Shown here: positions 21,538 to 36,849 of the stretch, piece after piece | Numbering within the stretch: the first letter of the stretch is position 1 | How the letters are laid out: every line of letters begins with the position of its first letter | Source: Gonocerus acuteangulatus | Lineage: Eukaryota; Arthropoda; Insecta; Hemiptera; Coreidae | DNA length: 64,000 nt | Reading direction: 5' to 3' | Assembly (NCBI GenBank): GCA_946811695.1 | Contig: OX328123.1 | Coordinates: 38,970,054-39,034,053 of the forward strand | Translations under genes and position numbers: made by a program | The notes under the pieces: model-generated | The model's database searches: none | Seen by the model: the letters and a program-made list of their open reading frames with translations, nothing else | Told to the model about the DNA's origin: nothing

Positions 21538-22939
21538 TCTATTATATAAAAATGAATCGCTAAATGTGTTGGTAAGCGCAAATCTCGAAAACAACTGAAC
21601 CGATTTTGCTAATTCTTTTTTTATAATATTCCTTGAAGAACGAGGATGGTTCTTACGGAGAGAAAAATTTAAAAAATTGCCTGAAAAAGTCTGAAAACAA
21701 CACTTTTCGGGTCTTTTTCACTTCCTTAACGCAAATTCATTTTTAAATAAAAACATATGTTCTCAATTATAATATTTTTAACAGTTAACCTATTTGGTTA
21801 TTTGCGTATAAGCAAAAAATTTAAATAAATAAGAACATGTAATCACTAGGTGACATTAGAATCACATGTTAATAATGCAATTTAAATTAATTTATATTTG
21901 CATTAACGAAGTAAAAAAGACTCCACTTTTCTATATTCCCATACAAAAGATTCGTAATAATACTTAAAGGTCAATTTGAACTTTAATACCATACCATAAA
22001 GTGTTAGTGGAGGGGTTCTGGGAAGGCAAAACAATTGAGTGACATTAGTATCGTATAAATATTAATGTCAATATTTATACGATGGTAACATTACTCAAAA
22101 ACAAATTGACTATGGTAAAATGTCACTTGAAATGTTAACATCTCTTTGCTGTGCATCTACAATATTACTAAATCTAAAAGCCACAAATTTCTATAAAATT
22201 ACTAAAGTGTTGTGTGTTTGTGACTTACTAAATACGCCTCCTATAAGGCGGCGGACAAATTCAGGCATAAGAACCTGAAATGCACCGCATCAAATTAATT
22301 ATCAATCTAATCGTACTGCCCAGGAACGTGAAGATCGCAATGAACGTGAAAGAATTCGGTTAAGACAGACCCGTGAAGCGTGACATTCGACTAATAATGG
22401 TGCAAGTTTGAATCGAGCTGCTGTGAATTCATTACAATGCCTGCAGCTGTGTTACTATTGGACCTATGAACTCAGTTTGACTATAAAGAAATCCCAGAGC
22501 AGTCATTAAGTGTTTGTGGTATTAATCTAGAAAACCCATGTTTCTCGCATGGTCAATTGTGTGTTGCCTGTTCCCGTGTTGGAAAACCATCTGCTCTGTT
22601 TATTTACGCGTCAGGTAATGAAACAAAAAATATCGTGTACCATTAAGTACTACAATAAAAATGAATCTTAATTTAGAATAAGTAAAAATAAAATGAAATA
22701 TAATAAGTAGGTATCATAATAAGAAAACTGATATTGTGATTTTTAGAGACTATTAAAAGAATTTTAAGTGTTTTATAATTTTTATTTTTTGACAAAATGT
22801 AATTTTTGACTTATTAATTTTCTTTTGTTTATCTTACTAGCTGGCCCGGTTTCCCAAATAGCAGAATAAGTATTAAAAGAAAAAAAAAAAAATTAAAGAA
22901 TCGATTGTTAGGTGGTACGAAGTTCGCCGGGTCAGCTAG
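21538..22939 (+). mobile_element. Non-autonomous Helitron, downstream copy, head-to-tail
   Basis: Starts TCTATTATATAAAAATG directly after the CTAG of the first copy and ends GCCGGGTCAGCTAG followed by T. Same helicase remnant CFSHGQLCVACSRVGKPSAL (about 22550-22610). No SINE at the site occupied in the first copy. Confidence 0.83.
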
Positions 22940-24036
22940 TTGGAAATAAAAATGAAGAACTCATTATAAAAGAAGAAAAAAAGAAGTTGAAAACTTCTAC
23001 AGATGAACATTATTTTGGAAAATTGTTTGCAACAACATGCTTTTTTAAATTCTCCAACGTCGGTCTGATCTCAGTATTTTTTTGAAAAGACCGAATGATC
23101 TTTTACTGGTGTGTATTTGAAAGCTGCTATCTCCATGGGTTTCCACTCGAATTGCTGTTTTGCCACTGTGAGTGTTTCCAATTATCTGAATATCTTTCTA
23201 CCCTGGGATTTTTCCTAGACAGTTGATTAACTTTCTTTTCCCAGTATCTCCTTCTAAAACCTAGATTTTCACTATTTATCCCTGTATGATTGCAATGCTA
23301 TCCATTGAAAATGCCTTTTGTATCTAGTCTAGATATAGTAGGAGACCACAGAGTTTTAACAGCTCCTAAGGCCACTTAGCTTTTTTTGTATCTATTACAT
23401 GTAATATGTTCTTCTTAAATTTTCTTTGAAAATACCTCTTACCTTCATGGTTCATAAGAGCATTTAAGGAAAAAGTGACACACCCTTTTCTACATATGTA
23501 TTATATTGCGAGCATTTTTCTTTTCCCATGGTTGATTACGAGCTCTGTGGGTTCACTGAGAGAATTTTCATTTTATTACCGAAGGGAAGTATTTTATTTC
23601 TGGTTTTTCAGCTACCATATCCAGCGTCAGGTTTTTGTTTTTGTTTAAAGTATAATATTTCACTGGAATCAAATGAGGCTAATTCAGACTGACTAGCATA
23701 CTTTTTTTTGTTATTTTTTATTACACCATTTCTAAGATTTCAATATAATATAAAAATATGACACTCTCTGAGGTTCTTCTTACATTGGGGTCTGTCAGCA
23801 CATTAAGCTGACATGAGCCAGAAGAAAAGGAGAAATGGAAGTTCTTCATCCTTCTGTTTGAGGGGTGCTTGTTTTTTCTTGATCAAACTCTTTTTGATAG
23901 CTTTAAGCAAGGGCTTCCATGATGATGAAGGTGAAAACATATTAAAATATAAGATAACTTATTTTCATAAAGAAGAATCTTGATTAAACCCTTTGACTAA
24001 CCTACATATTCACAGCGAACAATATCATTATGATTT
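22940..24036. other. 3' flank of the SAC3D1-like gene, no other gene seen
   Basis: Unique-looking AT-rich DNA expected to hold the 3' UTR and terminator on the - strand. TTTATT at 23717 (AATAAA on -) is a candidate polyadenylation signal. Confidence 0.4.
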
Positions 24037-27000
24037 TTAACTAATAATTCCCTCAGTTCCATTTAAGAATAAATGTGAAAGATTTATATTTCTAAATTTC
24101 TTCAGAATCCACACTGGACGCTTGAAGGCTTTCTGAAAATAAGATTTGTATGAATAGGAATAAAGTACTACACAAATATTATCAGTAAAAAAATAACCTA
24201 AGTTGATTGAAAAACATCAACTAAATAAAGCAAATTAAAATATTTGATATTTATTTATTTCAATTTCCCTTCTTTGAAAAGCTTTAATTTTAAAAGGGAA
24301 TTCACACATATCAATAAATGCAGGTGTCCTTCCTTAGATAAAATAAAAGATGATGAAAGAAACACAAATATACCAATTTTCCATTGGAATTGAAGCCAGA
24401 TCTCTGAAAAACAATCCCATCTTTCTGAGTAGTAATTCCATAAAAACGACAAGAATCTTCAGCCTCAACTTCTGTTGAAAATAAGTGTGAATGAACTAGA
24501 CAACTTAGAGGTGTAATATTGTTTTTACAGCTGTATGAAGTGGACATCACCTCTAATCCACGCCTAGAACCAAAATAGTTTCATTTAAAGTCACTGATGA
24601 TGAGCTAATAGAAACATTATTGTAGAAAGACATGAATGTGAAATATCATGTAAATTTTAATTGTAGAAGAATAAAGCTCATTTATCGGAATCAAGACAGA
24701 TTGTAATCAAATAACTTATGGTTTGAAATATCATAATCTTCCCAAACTAGCAATGGGAAAAATTACACTGTTCTGCAAAATTTAACTTTTTGTCAGGTGT
24801 TTTTATTTTATTATCCAGAGGCACCATCCCGAAAGAGACGGCAGCTTGTCTCAAGGAAACAGGAATCAGCGAGGAACAACTAGGAGTCATAGCTGAATCT
24901 ATTCTCGTCGATTCCCTGGCAATTATTCAAAATCACATATATGGCTATATGGCTGAAGACTTTTAATTTATTTCTTAGATTCATTCATTCTTTTTATCAT
25001 AATTTTTTATTTCCCATAATTAGCAGTCTTTTCATTTTTTTTTACAATCAATTTTATCATTATTTCCGTAGTTTTATTAGTTTGTTTTTAATTTACATTT
25101 TGATTTTACTTGTTTGAGATATTTTTATAATTATTGCAGTTTGTTGATTAGTAAGTTGTGTACTGAGCAACCCAATATAGTTGGGCAACTAAACTTTGTT
25201 TTTTTCTGTCATTATCTCTAATATTATATCTAATATATAATGACTGTGCTGAATCAGATTATGAACTTAGTTTTTCTCCATCACGTACCATTTTTTTAAC
25301 AATACAGGAAATAGTAAAATACACATTTTTATACTAGCTTCTATTGAATTTATGTTCTATTATTAAATATATGTTAATAAATGCATAACTTTCAACACAA
25401 CACTCCTCAAAATTAACTAATGTTTCACATCATGTCTAAAATTTGAACATTTGAGCAGTTTTTTACATACAGCCTTGAAATGAACGTTTTGTTGAGTTCC
25501 TACTATGGAAACAATTCCATACATCTCTCTTCAGCAACCAGCACTAACCAGCTGTCATATTTATATAACACTTTCCCTCATAGTGTCTTTCAATTTCCTT
25601 TATATCGTGGTAAAATCTTTTACCATGCTGATATAGCCAAGATTTTGTGGGAAAACGTCCAAATGAGAATGCAGGAAAGTGCAGACTCATATCTCAGCCC
25701 AGCTTTCTACAATATGTTTGTAATTTACCAGAAACTGTTTGATGGCAATCTTAAAACCAATCCATTCCTGTTTTTCAGTATCTGTCATAATTTCTTCAAA
25801 TAAGGTATCAGAAATCAACTTTATAATTTGACATTTGCTTGCTGGGACTATTTTTTCAAGAGCTATGTGTGGTTAAAGAAAAGCATTGTTATCTGGTACA
25901 TTTATGTTGATAGGCTTGCAAGCTGGATACACAACTTAAGATGGACAAAATCTCGGTTTAACCTTGGGTTAATTTTATGGAAAATCAGAGTAGTTATCAA
26001 TTTTTGGTGGAATACGAGCTCTCAGAAACCACATACTGTTGACAAGGCAAAAAGAGCAGAGGAAACACCACCAAAAGCTATTATAGTTTTAATCCTTGGG
26101 CCTGTTATAATTTTTGTGAGTTGCATCAGATTTTAAAGTGTTTAATATCTGGTCAGTAATAAATATTAGCTTTTATTGATTTTCTTGACCTTCTGTCGTT
26201 TTAAAAAATTTAAATTTAACAAGAGCTATATTTTTGAATTATGACTCTTAAATAAATTATTATTTGTTACATACTATTTACCAATAATGCTATTCACCTT
26301 CGAACAATCTCCAAATGCTTCACAGAGGTAAGAGCAGCTAATAAAATAGGAAGTTGCTCAATCAAAAGGCAAACTGCAACAAAGTTCCCAAGGAACCATG
26401 ATAGGCTCAATCTGTACGCATAAACCAGAACAGGTTGTCTGAAAAAAGAAAGTGTTAAGTTTCTCATAAGGAAGCATTAGAAAATACTTGTCAAAAATTT
26501 AAAATATAAAATGTTATACAAACATATAAAGGTAGAGTAAAAAGTATTGGAACACCCATAAATGTTTTACAATTTCGACTCAAATAGGGCAGCTTTAAGT
26601 AAGTAGACAGCATCAATAACATGGCCATAAACTATATTTAAAATATTCAATTGAAAAACGACAAAAAATAGCATGTAATTAATTTACGTTATTAACAATT
26701 AAATGCTATTTTCTATGCGTAAAAAGTATTGAAATACTTAAGGTCTATTCACACATATTAGTCACATCACGTCTCTGTTCCATCTAGCATCACTGAAATA
26801 GTTATTTATTTATTTAAATTTTAACGTCCATTATTATTAACTAAGAATTTTAGGACAGGCTATCTGTAGGTTACCACCATTTCCTAACCAGGATAGAGCT
26901 GATGCCTTTCCTTTTTTCTAAAGAAAAGCCACCGCCCATAGTGGGAATCAAACCCACAACCCTTGGCACGGAGTGTTAAGTGCTCACGCTTTAGGAAATG

Positions 27001-27054
27001 GTTGTAGTTTAAAATATGCTTATTTGAAATAAAAGAGAGTAATAACTTTTTAGG

Positions 27055-27117
<63 letters not shown>

Positions 27118-30100
27118 AATAATTAAATTAATTTGGAGAGTGGCAATAATAAATACAGCCACCGGGCCTCCCTGTAATAGTTTATGACCATGTTATTGAT
27201 GCCTTCTGTTTATCTAAAGCAACAAAATTTTAGCCACAATTGTTATAAAGGGAAAACATTTATGAGTGTCCAATACTTTTTACACAAGCTGCTTATATTG
27301 TAATGACATTTTGATATTTATGTAGTAAATAAGCAGCACAGTTCATATATGGAAGCAATTTTTTTTATTGGCGCACCATCTTTAGCACCAGACTATCTAT
27401 TGCTTACCACCCTTCCTAAACATCCATGATGCAGCAGGGAATTCCCTCAACGAGCCCTGAAATGAGAAAAATCCCTGCTACAGACGGGACTCGAACCACC
27501 ATCTCCCACTTGAGAATCCAAGGCATTAGACCCCTGGGAGACCCCACAGAAGCAATTATTTGGTGTAACAATATTTTATCTGACTTCTGGAAGTTTTTAA
27601 TATTCATATGTTGAAAATAATCCAATGCTTGGTTTGAGTATTTTCATATTTCACTTGATTCTATTGTATATGTAATATAGGTTCATAAGTATTTACTCTT
27701 TATCAAGACAAATTTATTAATTATAAATAAATAATTTCCATATCTTTAAAAAAGTAATCTCCATAGTTAAAATTTAACATTTTATTATTATAATTGGATT
27801 ATTTATCTGTCATTTTTCAATGAGAATAATTAGAAACTTTCTTATGAAATAGTCACATATTTTAGTACTGTTGATAATTGGAAATATATTCTGGAATGTT
27901 ACAGTTTGTAGGGGCCAGAGCTTTAAGGCTATTTCTTCGCTTCAGGTATGAAAGCCATGGCCTATAAATATAAAATATATAGGCAATTCTGCAATCAATC
28001 TGAAAACATTACTGAATTCATATTTTTGTTTTCTATTCGGAGGCTAGATTAAAAACATTATCATAAAATGGCTTAAACATAAGTAATACACATTCAAAAA
28101 TAGCATAACTTGGAAGTTTAACTTTCCCAACTCAATTTGAATAGCACTGGAATATCAATAGTAAGAATTGTATCTTGGCACAATAAGAGACTAGAAGCTG
28201 AAATGTAGGCTGTAAGTAACTTCTGATAAAGTAATCAAAGGAAATAAATTAACAAAAACAATTTTTTTTACATAAGTATTAAAGAGGATATACTTTGGAC
28301 TAAATGAAGTTTTTAAAACCCTTAGGAGTGCATCCTGCTCACCTAGGGCATATAAAACATACATGGCCTCTATGTCAAGTGAAGCAGAGAAATTACAATC
28401 TTCAGAAAGTCTTAGGCAATCTTTTAGAGATTCACGTAAGAGTACATCATGATTATAACTGTCAAATGATGCCTCTTCAGAATACCTGAAAAATAAAAAA
28501 AGTGTTGAGTTGAAGGCTTGTTCAATGCAACTGTACTCCATTAATAATAACATAAATGATGTATTTTTTTTTTTTTTTAATATTTAAATTGTAGAAGTAT
28601 AATGTTTCAGAATGAGAATCAACAGGTAGACTCCACAAAGGAAAAGATTTGGGCCTCACCAAAAATGTTCACATGTCCAGACCACTGCACATAAAGCAGC
28701 TACACACGGTCAGGCAGGCCCCCCTTGGGAGATCAGTTTAAGTCCCCCGCTTGATACTCCCCTGGAAGGAAACCATAGGGGGTGCTTTTAACACTTTCGG
28801 GCCAGTGACCATTCTGGAGCTTAGGGGCTCATGGCACGGTCATGAGTGCCAAAATGGTACTACGGTTGGGTTGGTGGCAGGAATCACGTTGTGGTTGCCT
28901 GTCACAGTGTAGTGGTCACATGGTTAGATGCTCCGCTATTGAGTGACCAGAATTTGGAGGTATTCTGTACTAAAGCGAGACTCAAGCACTCTATAGCGGG
29001 GCGGGAGCCACAGTAGTGGGGCCTTTCCTGAGGGCCATCTTGCGATCCCCCGAGGAATGCGAAACTCCACGGGGGATCACAGGGAAGCCCTCATCTTAGT
29101 GAGCGTTAGTAAGGATTGTGTGTTAAGGGAGGGGTTCAGTGAGGGCTTAACATGCTATATACGGACCCCTTTCCGTTTCCACTTTCTGGCGCGCGCACAC
29201 CTGACAAGCCTGCCTAAGGAAAATTCTGTTTCGAATTTGTATGTATGTTCATATTTTAATAAAACAACATTTACACATCAATCTATTCGCATTATTACAC
29301 TTAAGCATCACAAAAATAGTTTCATTTTAACAAAATATTGTTGTAAGAACTTTTTTGTTCAATTTTCAATTAAGGAAATAGTTTGAGATTAATAACAGCA
29401 AACCAATTTTTCCCCAAAATTTGTTAAAAAGTAAATACTAAACTAAAAATATAAATAAAGATTGTTTTGTTAAAATTATGCATTATCAAGATATTTTTTA
29501 TTTAAGTTCCATTTTAACTGAATAAAAGAATATGTAAATAATAAAGAAGTCAGACTCGCAGGAACAGTGTCCTCGAAGTGCGTCAATAACTTATCACTGG
29601 TGTCATTTGGATATCTTGAAAGAAGAGTACATAGTATTTTGTAAAAACGTTAAACACCCACCCTCATGAAATTTTGAATAAAACTGCCAACCGCAGATCC
29701 TATCTGTTTTTGTTTCAGACGTATGCTGCTCTAAAGTTATTTTAAACTACCTCGGTTTTTGTTGGGAAACCCCAATTTTCTGTGCTTTTACGCATTATTA
29801 TCAACATTACATTAATTTTTTGAAATTACTATTAAATTTTCTTTACGACTAATGCATTTTAATGTTCACAAGTGTCTTTTTTTAAACAACAATAATTGTT
29901 CAAAAAGTTGATATAAATAAAAAAGCCTAGTTTGCGTTAAACTTTCGGGAAAACAACTAATAAATAAAACTAATATCATGTTTCTTTTTGTGATCTTATC
30001 AGAAATAAATAAAGCATCCGATGTTGCACCCTCATTATACAGAGTTTTATATTATTTACAGATTCAATACCAGAAATTAGAAATAAATTGGCTTATTTAG

Positions 30101-33100
30101 CAAAGGAACAACCATCAAAATTAAAATTAAAGCCTCAAAATAATTGAATACCTAAGGCCTTTTTGGGAGGATATTTGAAAATATATAAACTAAAACAATT
30201 TAAAAAAATCAGTAATAAAAAAATTTAATTAATTAAAGGAACATTATTCTTATAACTAAAGAAATTTTTGGGTTTACATACCAAAAAGCAGCCCATGCAT
30301 AGTAACGAACAATAGGTTCCAATATCGGCAAAGCAACTTCTGCAGTGCACTGCTGCTTGAAAAGATCTTGTTGGACTGCACGAAATCTATTAGCCAAAAA
30401 ATCATAATTTTCTAATGACTTTTCCTTGAGAAGAACCCTGTATGGAGAGGAACAAAAGTAATTAATTATTTATGTTTTCTTTAACTTATACTAGGCTCTG
30501 AAAGTCTCTCTGTTTTTGTTGTACTTTTAGTAACCCCTCGATTCACTATTAGGATGTACCTACATTGGATTCGATCCGATATGCCCTGACAGACAGATGG
30601 AAAACAAACATAAGCATCTCAACACAGGTGCCTACATTAGTCCTGACTCGATCTGATGACTATTGATACACTGCCATTTCCAGACAGATATTCCCCCCCC
30701 CCCCCCCCCCGACACTTCACAGAAGAGTGCAACAGTTGATAAGGAATTATTGATAGAGCTCGTAAGGAATGAGCCTTACATGTGGGATCAACAAAATAAA
30801 TCCTATTGCCACCAAGATGTTAAAATTGATTTAATAATATACAGGGTGTCCCAAATAAGACGGCTCAAACTAATTTTGCGGCCAAACGGTTGGTCTGAGA
30901 AAAAAATGTCAGGGGCAAAAGTTGTAGGGCTTGATCTAAACTTTCTAAATATGTCAACCATTTAACATATTGACTGGGCATGTGCGCTCAGCGCTAGATG
31001 AAATGTTGGGGTTTGCTGATGACCCCTATTATTATGCACATCATTTTAAAGGGAATTAAAAAACAAACCCTTTGCTGCACACCGCACTTCAATATCTTTA
31101 AAATCAAATGAGTTTTGTGCGATTCAAATTTTATTGTTTTAAATTAAAACGATTTTTTGGAAGCACTTACAGAGGTCGGTTATGAATGTGTGATACATGA
31201 CTTTGAGGTATTTTTTCCTCAACTTTCTGAAAAAAATGTGGCCGATCCTCTAAAAGAAATATTTTTCCTAATAACTTTAATAAAATTTAAAATAAGGCAT
31301 ATTTTTAGCACGGTTCCTCCCTCCCTTCATAGGGAGGAACCCCGCTTATAAGGTTGATCTCATGAAACAATCCGGAAGTTTAATAACTACTTAATAATTA
31401 ATTAATAACTTTAATAAAATTGAAAATAAAGCATATTTTTTAAGTATTTATTCTTTAGGGATTAACTAAGCTAAATCAGATCATTCATGTTATCTATCTA
31501 ATCCTTTGGATCCTATATTCCTTATTGGATTATGGTTCAGTATTTTGCTTTTGTTCATTAATAGGGTAATATTCGCTTTCAACCATGAAATTCACAAGTT
31601 GTGAGATTGTGGATATGATTATTTTTTTCGGGGAGTGTAGACGTAAATCTCGGATGGCTGCTCAACTTTACGTGCAGTATTACCCAAACTGAGTTCATCC
31701 GTCTAACAAAACGATTTTATGTCTGGTGTCAAACTCCCGACAAGGACATTTCTCTTTCATCAGAAGACATCGTTGAAGAGACCAGGACATCATCTTGTTA
31801 GGAGAAATCCCCACATCAGTGTTCAGGATATTGCCAGAGAAACACGGATTTCAAGAAGAAATGTTCACCGTACACTTCAGCGCAGTAAGTACCACCCTTA
31901 TCACATATCCTTGCATCAAGACCTTTCAAATAGGGATATGGAAGTGAGGGAGGAATAGTGCAGATGGGGAATCAACTCCTTACGGCAAAACGGGATATTA
32001 ATGAGGCATGTTCTCTTCAGTGATGAAGCCACATTTGTAAGTGATGGGTCCTTGAACAGGCATAACTGACATTATTGGTCCATGAATAACCCTCACTGGA
32101 TAAGGCAGCTGGACCACCAGCATCGGTGGTCAGTAAACGTTTGGTGCGGGATTCTGGGCAGTAATTTTACTACTGCGTTGAAGTGTATGGTGAACATTTC
32201 TTCTTGAAATCCGTGTTTCTCTGGCAATATCCCGAACACTGATGTGGGGATTTCTCCTAACCAGGTCCAAGATGATGTCCTGGTCTCTTCAGCAAATATT
32301 ACCCTAATAATGAACAAAAGCAACATTATGAACCATAATCCAATAAGGAATATCGGATCCAAAAGATTACATAGATAACATGAATGATCAGATTTAGCTT
32401 AGTTAACCCTTTCTGGACGGTGGGCTTCTCCAGCAGCCAGCACAAAGGTGGGCTTCTGTAGAAGCCAGCAGAAAGCCGTTGATGGTGGGCTTCTGTAGAA
32501 GCCACCTCACTCTATATTATATATACCAATTAAAATGTGAGGTAAATAGAGGAAAAACGCCGTTCGTGGTGGTAGAAAATCTTACAAGGCATTTCGCTCA
32601 GAAATCTCCAAAATATTGTTACTAATTTTACGTATCCTGTTTTATAGCCAAATAGAATTATATTCTATAATCAATAAGAAAAAACTACTAGCAATAAAAA
32701 AACTATGGGTAACAGATGAAAATAGGGAATATCAAGAACAATTCTCAAGAACGACATCAACACCAGTACTGTAATCTAGATATTCGTACGGCATCTTCGA
32801 ATTCTAAATAAACGAAACTAACTAAGTTTTAATTTTTTTTTTTTTTTTTTTTTTTATTTTATTATACTGCCTCTACCCTGCTGGGTCATTGGCAGACTAA
32901 GTTTTAAGCACTTATTTCTCTTAATGTGACGACCCCATCAAACATTTCTTCAAAACATTTTTTGTAGAGAATTTAGTAAGCTTTCGAACTGTTACATTTC
33001 AGTTGCCACGATTTCCTAACCCTTTTTGAGATATTAAGGAAAATATACGAATGGGGCCTAATAGATATTCATACGGCATCTGAGAATCCCAAGATTCCGC

Positions 33101-36065
33101 AAAAATAAAATATTGTTTCTAATTACACTTATCCTGTTTTATTGGCAAATACATTTGACTACTATAAGCAATTGCAAATACTAGGGAATATGCCAAAGAA
33201 CTCGGAGTAGGAGCCTCGACAGTTTCAAGACATTTGAACAACATCGGCAAATCCAAAACTGACATTTCATGCGGTACAGCCTGATATATTTCTAACAATG
33301 AATTGTTTTTCTTATTTTAATTAATGTGTTTTATTGTCAAATACATTATCCAACTTTAAGCAATTAAAAAATAACAAGGAATAAAAACAGACAAAAAGAA
33401 CCGTTCGAATAAACAAAATCAATTACTTCAAAATTTAAGCACTTATTTCTCCGATTGACATCGCTTATTCAAAACTTTGTTTGGAACCTTTTTTGTAGAC
33501 CATTTAGTAAGCTTTCGAATGGTAACCTTTCGCTTCCCAAGATTTTCAACCGTTTTCGAGATATTAATGAAAATATATGAAGTTACCAAAACTTTTCATT
33601 ATTTCTAGCAACAGAAAATTGGTCTCATTTTACCTATACTGTTTTACACACAAATACATATACCTTGCAAATATAACATAATAAATTACAAAAATAAAAA
33701 GCAATAAAAAACTAAGGAAAAGAGACGAAAATTACCAATAGAACGACAAAAACCCATTCATAAGAACTAAACACACGTATTTGAAGTTTTAAGCACTTAT
33801 TCCTTCGATTGACATCACCTAATCAAAAATTGCTTCAGAATATTTTTTGTAGAGAATTTAGAAAGCTTTCAAATAGTTTCTATACACTTATCAAAATTTC
33901 CCAACCGTGTTCGAGATATTAATGAAAGTATACGAAGTTCCCAAAACTTTTCATGTCTGTTCATAAAATATTTTATTCTAATCATTCCTTAACTCCAAAC
34001 GTAACCAAAAGATTAACATGTTAGTTTTGATGAAATTCAAACATGCAAAAAATGTTTCAACTGAATCCCATGATTGTAAGTACCCAAACCAAAAACGAGT
34101 GAAGATGGAGATAGTTAGCCGTTGCAGAGATACGAAGACAAGGTTATCGTTGGGATTCGGCTAGGAGAAAAACGTCAGACTTTCAGGAAGAAATCTGTAT
34201 TTGGACGTTTCGGCTGCACATTGGCAGCCTTCTTCAGCTAAAAAAATACAACTTATAAGTAAAAAAATAAATATACAACTTGTAAGTAAAAAACAGGCAG
34301 AAGTGAGCGTAGTATATACATCAAGACAATAAATTTTAACCAATCTTATTCTTAAACAATGAAAATACGGTAGTTGGAAAGTAAACAGCATGTAGAAAGT
34401 AGTAAGTAAGCAGTACAACAAACTAATCAGTACAAAAAAGGAACATTTTTCACATAGCGAGAAAATACAATCTATTCTATAAGTGAATACAATTTATAAA
34501 AATTAATATATAGATATGTACCACTAGAGAATGCCTAGGGGGGAGGGAGGAAGACCTCGAGGACAACTTAGGTAACCATGGTTGAATGTATGAGGGACAG
34601 CAACTACACAGGGGGTTTTATAGTTTTGACTGGGGAAGGGGTGAGGAAGCGGTAAGTCGGTGAAGATGAAAGAAGTGCAATTGCAGGTTGTAAAAGCGGG
34701 TTGTAAAGGTGTTAAGAGTTTTGGGACACACAAGTAGAAAAATTGTCTGGAGCCTGGGAATAAAGATAAAAAGGAGGTCAGGACAATTTATGGAAGACGG
34801 CGGAGTAGGCAGGGGAGATGTTTTGTTTGTCGGTTTTGTAATTAATGTTATTGGGGTTTAAGTTAATGTGGACGCATTCGGAAAGCTGTTGTTTTTTGGT
34901 GTTTCGTTCTGTGGAAAGTATTTTTGTGTCGTCAAAGTTGAAAGTGTGTTTTTTTGTTATGGCGTGTTTTGCGAGGGCGGATTTGTGGATTTCTTTGTTT
35001 TTTATTGTCCGTTTGTGTTGTGTTATGCGGGAGTGAATATAATTTTTGGTTTCACCTATGTATACTGCATTACAGGAGGGGGTTTGGCAGGGTATTTGGT
35101 AAACGCAGTGGATGGTGCAGTCATAGGGGAATGGGATCTTTGAGTTTGGTGTACAATGTAGTTAGTTTGTTAGTGGTTTTTAACCCAAAGTTTAGTGACG
35201 GGATGGCTTTTTTTAAAGTCTTTGTGAGTTTTTCAGTCAGTCCTGGTGTGTATGTCAGGGAACGAAATATCTGGGGGGAGGAGTCAAGGGAGGTATTGGG
35301 GGAGGTGGCATTGAAGGATTGGGATTTTATTTGCTTTATCATAAACCGGCTTATAAACGTATCTATATATTAATTTTTATAAATTGTATTCACTTATAGA
35401 ATAGATTGTATTTTCTCACTATGTGAAAAATGTTCCTTTTTTGTACTGATTAGTTTGTTGTACTGCTTACTTACTACTTTCTACATGCTGTTTACTTTCC
35501 AACTACCGTATTTTCATTGTTTAAAAATAAGATTGGTTAAAATTTATTGTCTTGATGTATATACTACGCTCACTTCTGCCTGTTTTTTACTTACAAGTTG
35601 TATATTTATTTATTTATTTACTTATAAGTTGTATTTTTTTAGCTGAAGAAGGCTGCCAATGTGCAGCCGAAACGTCCAAATACAGATTTCTTCCTGAAAG
35701 TCTGACGTTTTTCTCCTAGCCGAATCCCAACTATACCTTGTCTTCAAACCAAAAACGTTATTCAGCAACTATTTTTCCAATTTTCTCGAAAACGGTTAAA
35801 GCTATCGCCTTAAAAATGGTGTCATTCGTTTTCCTAGGCTAAGAAGCCTATAAAACAAGTACTTACAAGCATATGCACTAAAACGTAAAGCAAAACGTAA
35901 GCGTTACGATTTTTTTTGCGCGAATTTCCCCCCAAACACCATCTTCCAGTGGGCGGATTTTGCTGGTTAACGAACTTGACCTTTCAAATTGGACGACGGA
36001 TTTTTGTACCAAATTTCATCAAAATCGGACCATCAGGGAAGCCAGAAATCCGTGAACAGACAAAT

Positions 36066-36120
<55 letters not shown>

Positions 36121-36811
36121 TAACATAAATTAAAAAGTTTTATTTTTAATAAGTTTATTTACGTTACGCCTCTACGTTAGGAGCCAATATAATAAAAGTT
36201 TTATAATATTTAATTTTAAAAACTCTTTATCTCAGGGGTCGGGTTCGAGTCCAGTAAAGTAAAACAAAGATAATTTTAAATAATAAAAAACCAAAACAAA
36301 AGAAAAAAAACTCATAGATAAGTTACATCCAGGCATAGGAATAAACAAGCATTACCTGATATAAAGCCAGCTCGGTATTAACTGCATAGGACAGGATCTT
36401 TGTTACAACTGTATCTTCATTAACAGGTTGAGCCTAGGCTTCATGAAAACTGATGACTATCTGAGACTAGCTGTGTACTGAACTAGAGCTGCATCAGGAA
36501 TGGCGTTGTTTCTTGGCGGGAGCGTCCTACCGGTCTCCAATGCTACCTATATCGACTGCTAGACAAATATAACAAATAATATTTGCTTATCCCAGCAACG
36601 AATCCAACATATCAATGAGCTTTTTTGGATTTTCAGAATTTTCTGTGTTAGTTTTTTAATTTAAAATTTTTAATTTTTGATGAAAATTAATATAAGAAAA
36701 ATTTATTTGTTTTTTATTTTCCGCAAACCTTGTATTCGTCTTTACCCGCCTTTCTTAACTTTAACGGTTATTCGAATTTAGAACTTTTAATTTCTAATGT
36801 AAAGTATCATT

Positions 36812-36849
<38 letters not shown>

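Noticed and set aside
25480..26136. + strand genes of 107 and 102 codons
   Set aside because: The first is antisense to a recognisable - strand transposon relic. The second has no recognisable feature and lies antisense in an intron.
28342..28382. Strong splice donor CTAG|GTGAGC within exon 4 of the SAC3D1-like gene
   Set aside because: Using it breaks the reading frame into exon 5 and would delete a conserved segment (EQDALLRVL). The weaker AAA|GTATAT keeps frame and homology. Only RNA data can settle this.
34845..35373. + strand open frames of 63-139 codons
   Set aside because: They are the reverse complement of the Penelope GIY-YIG coding region.
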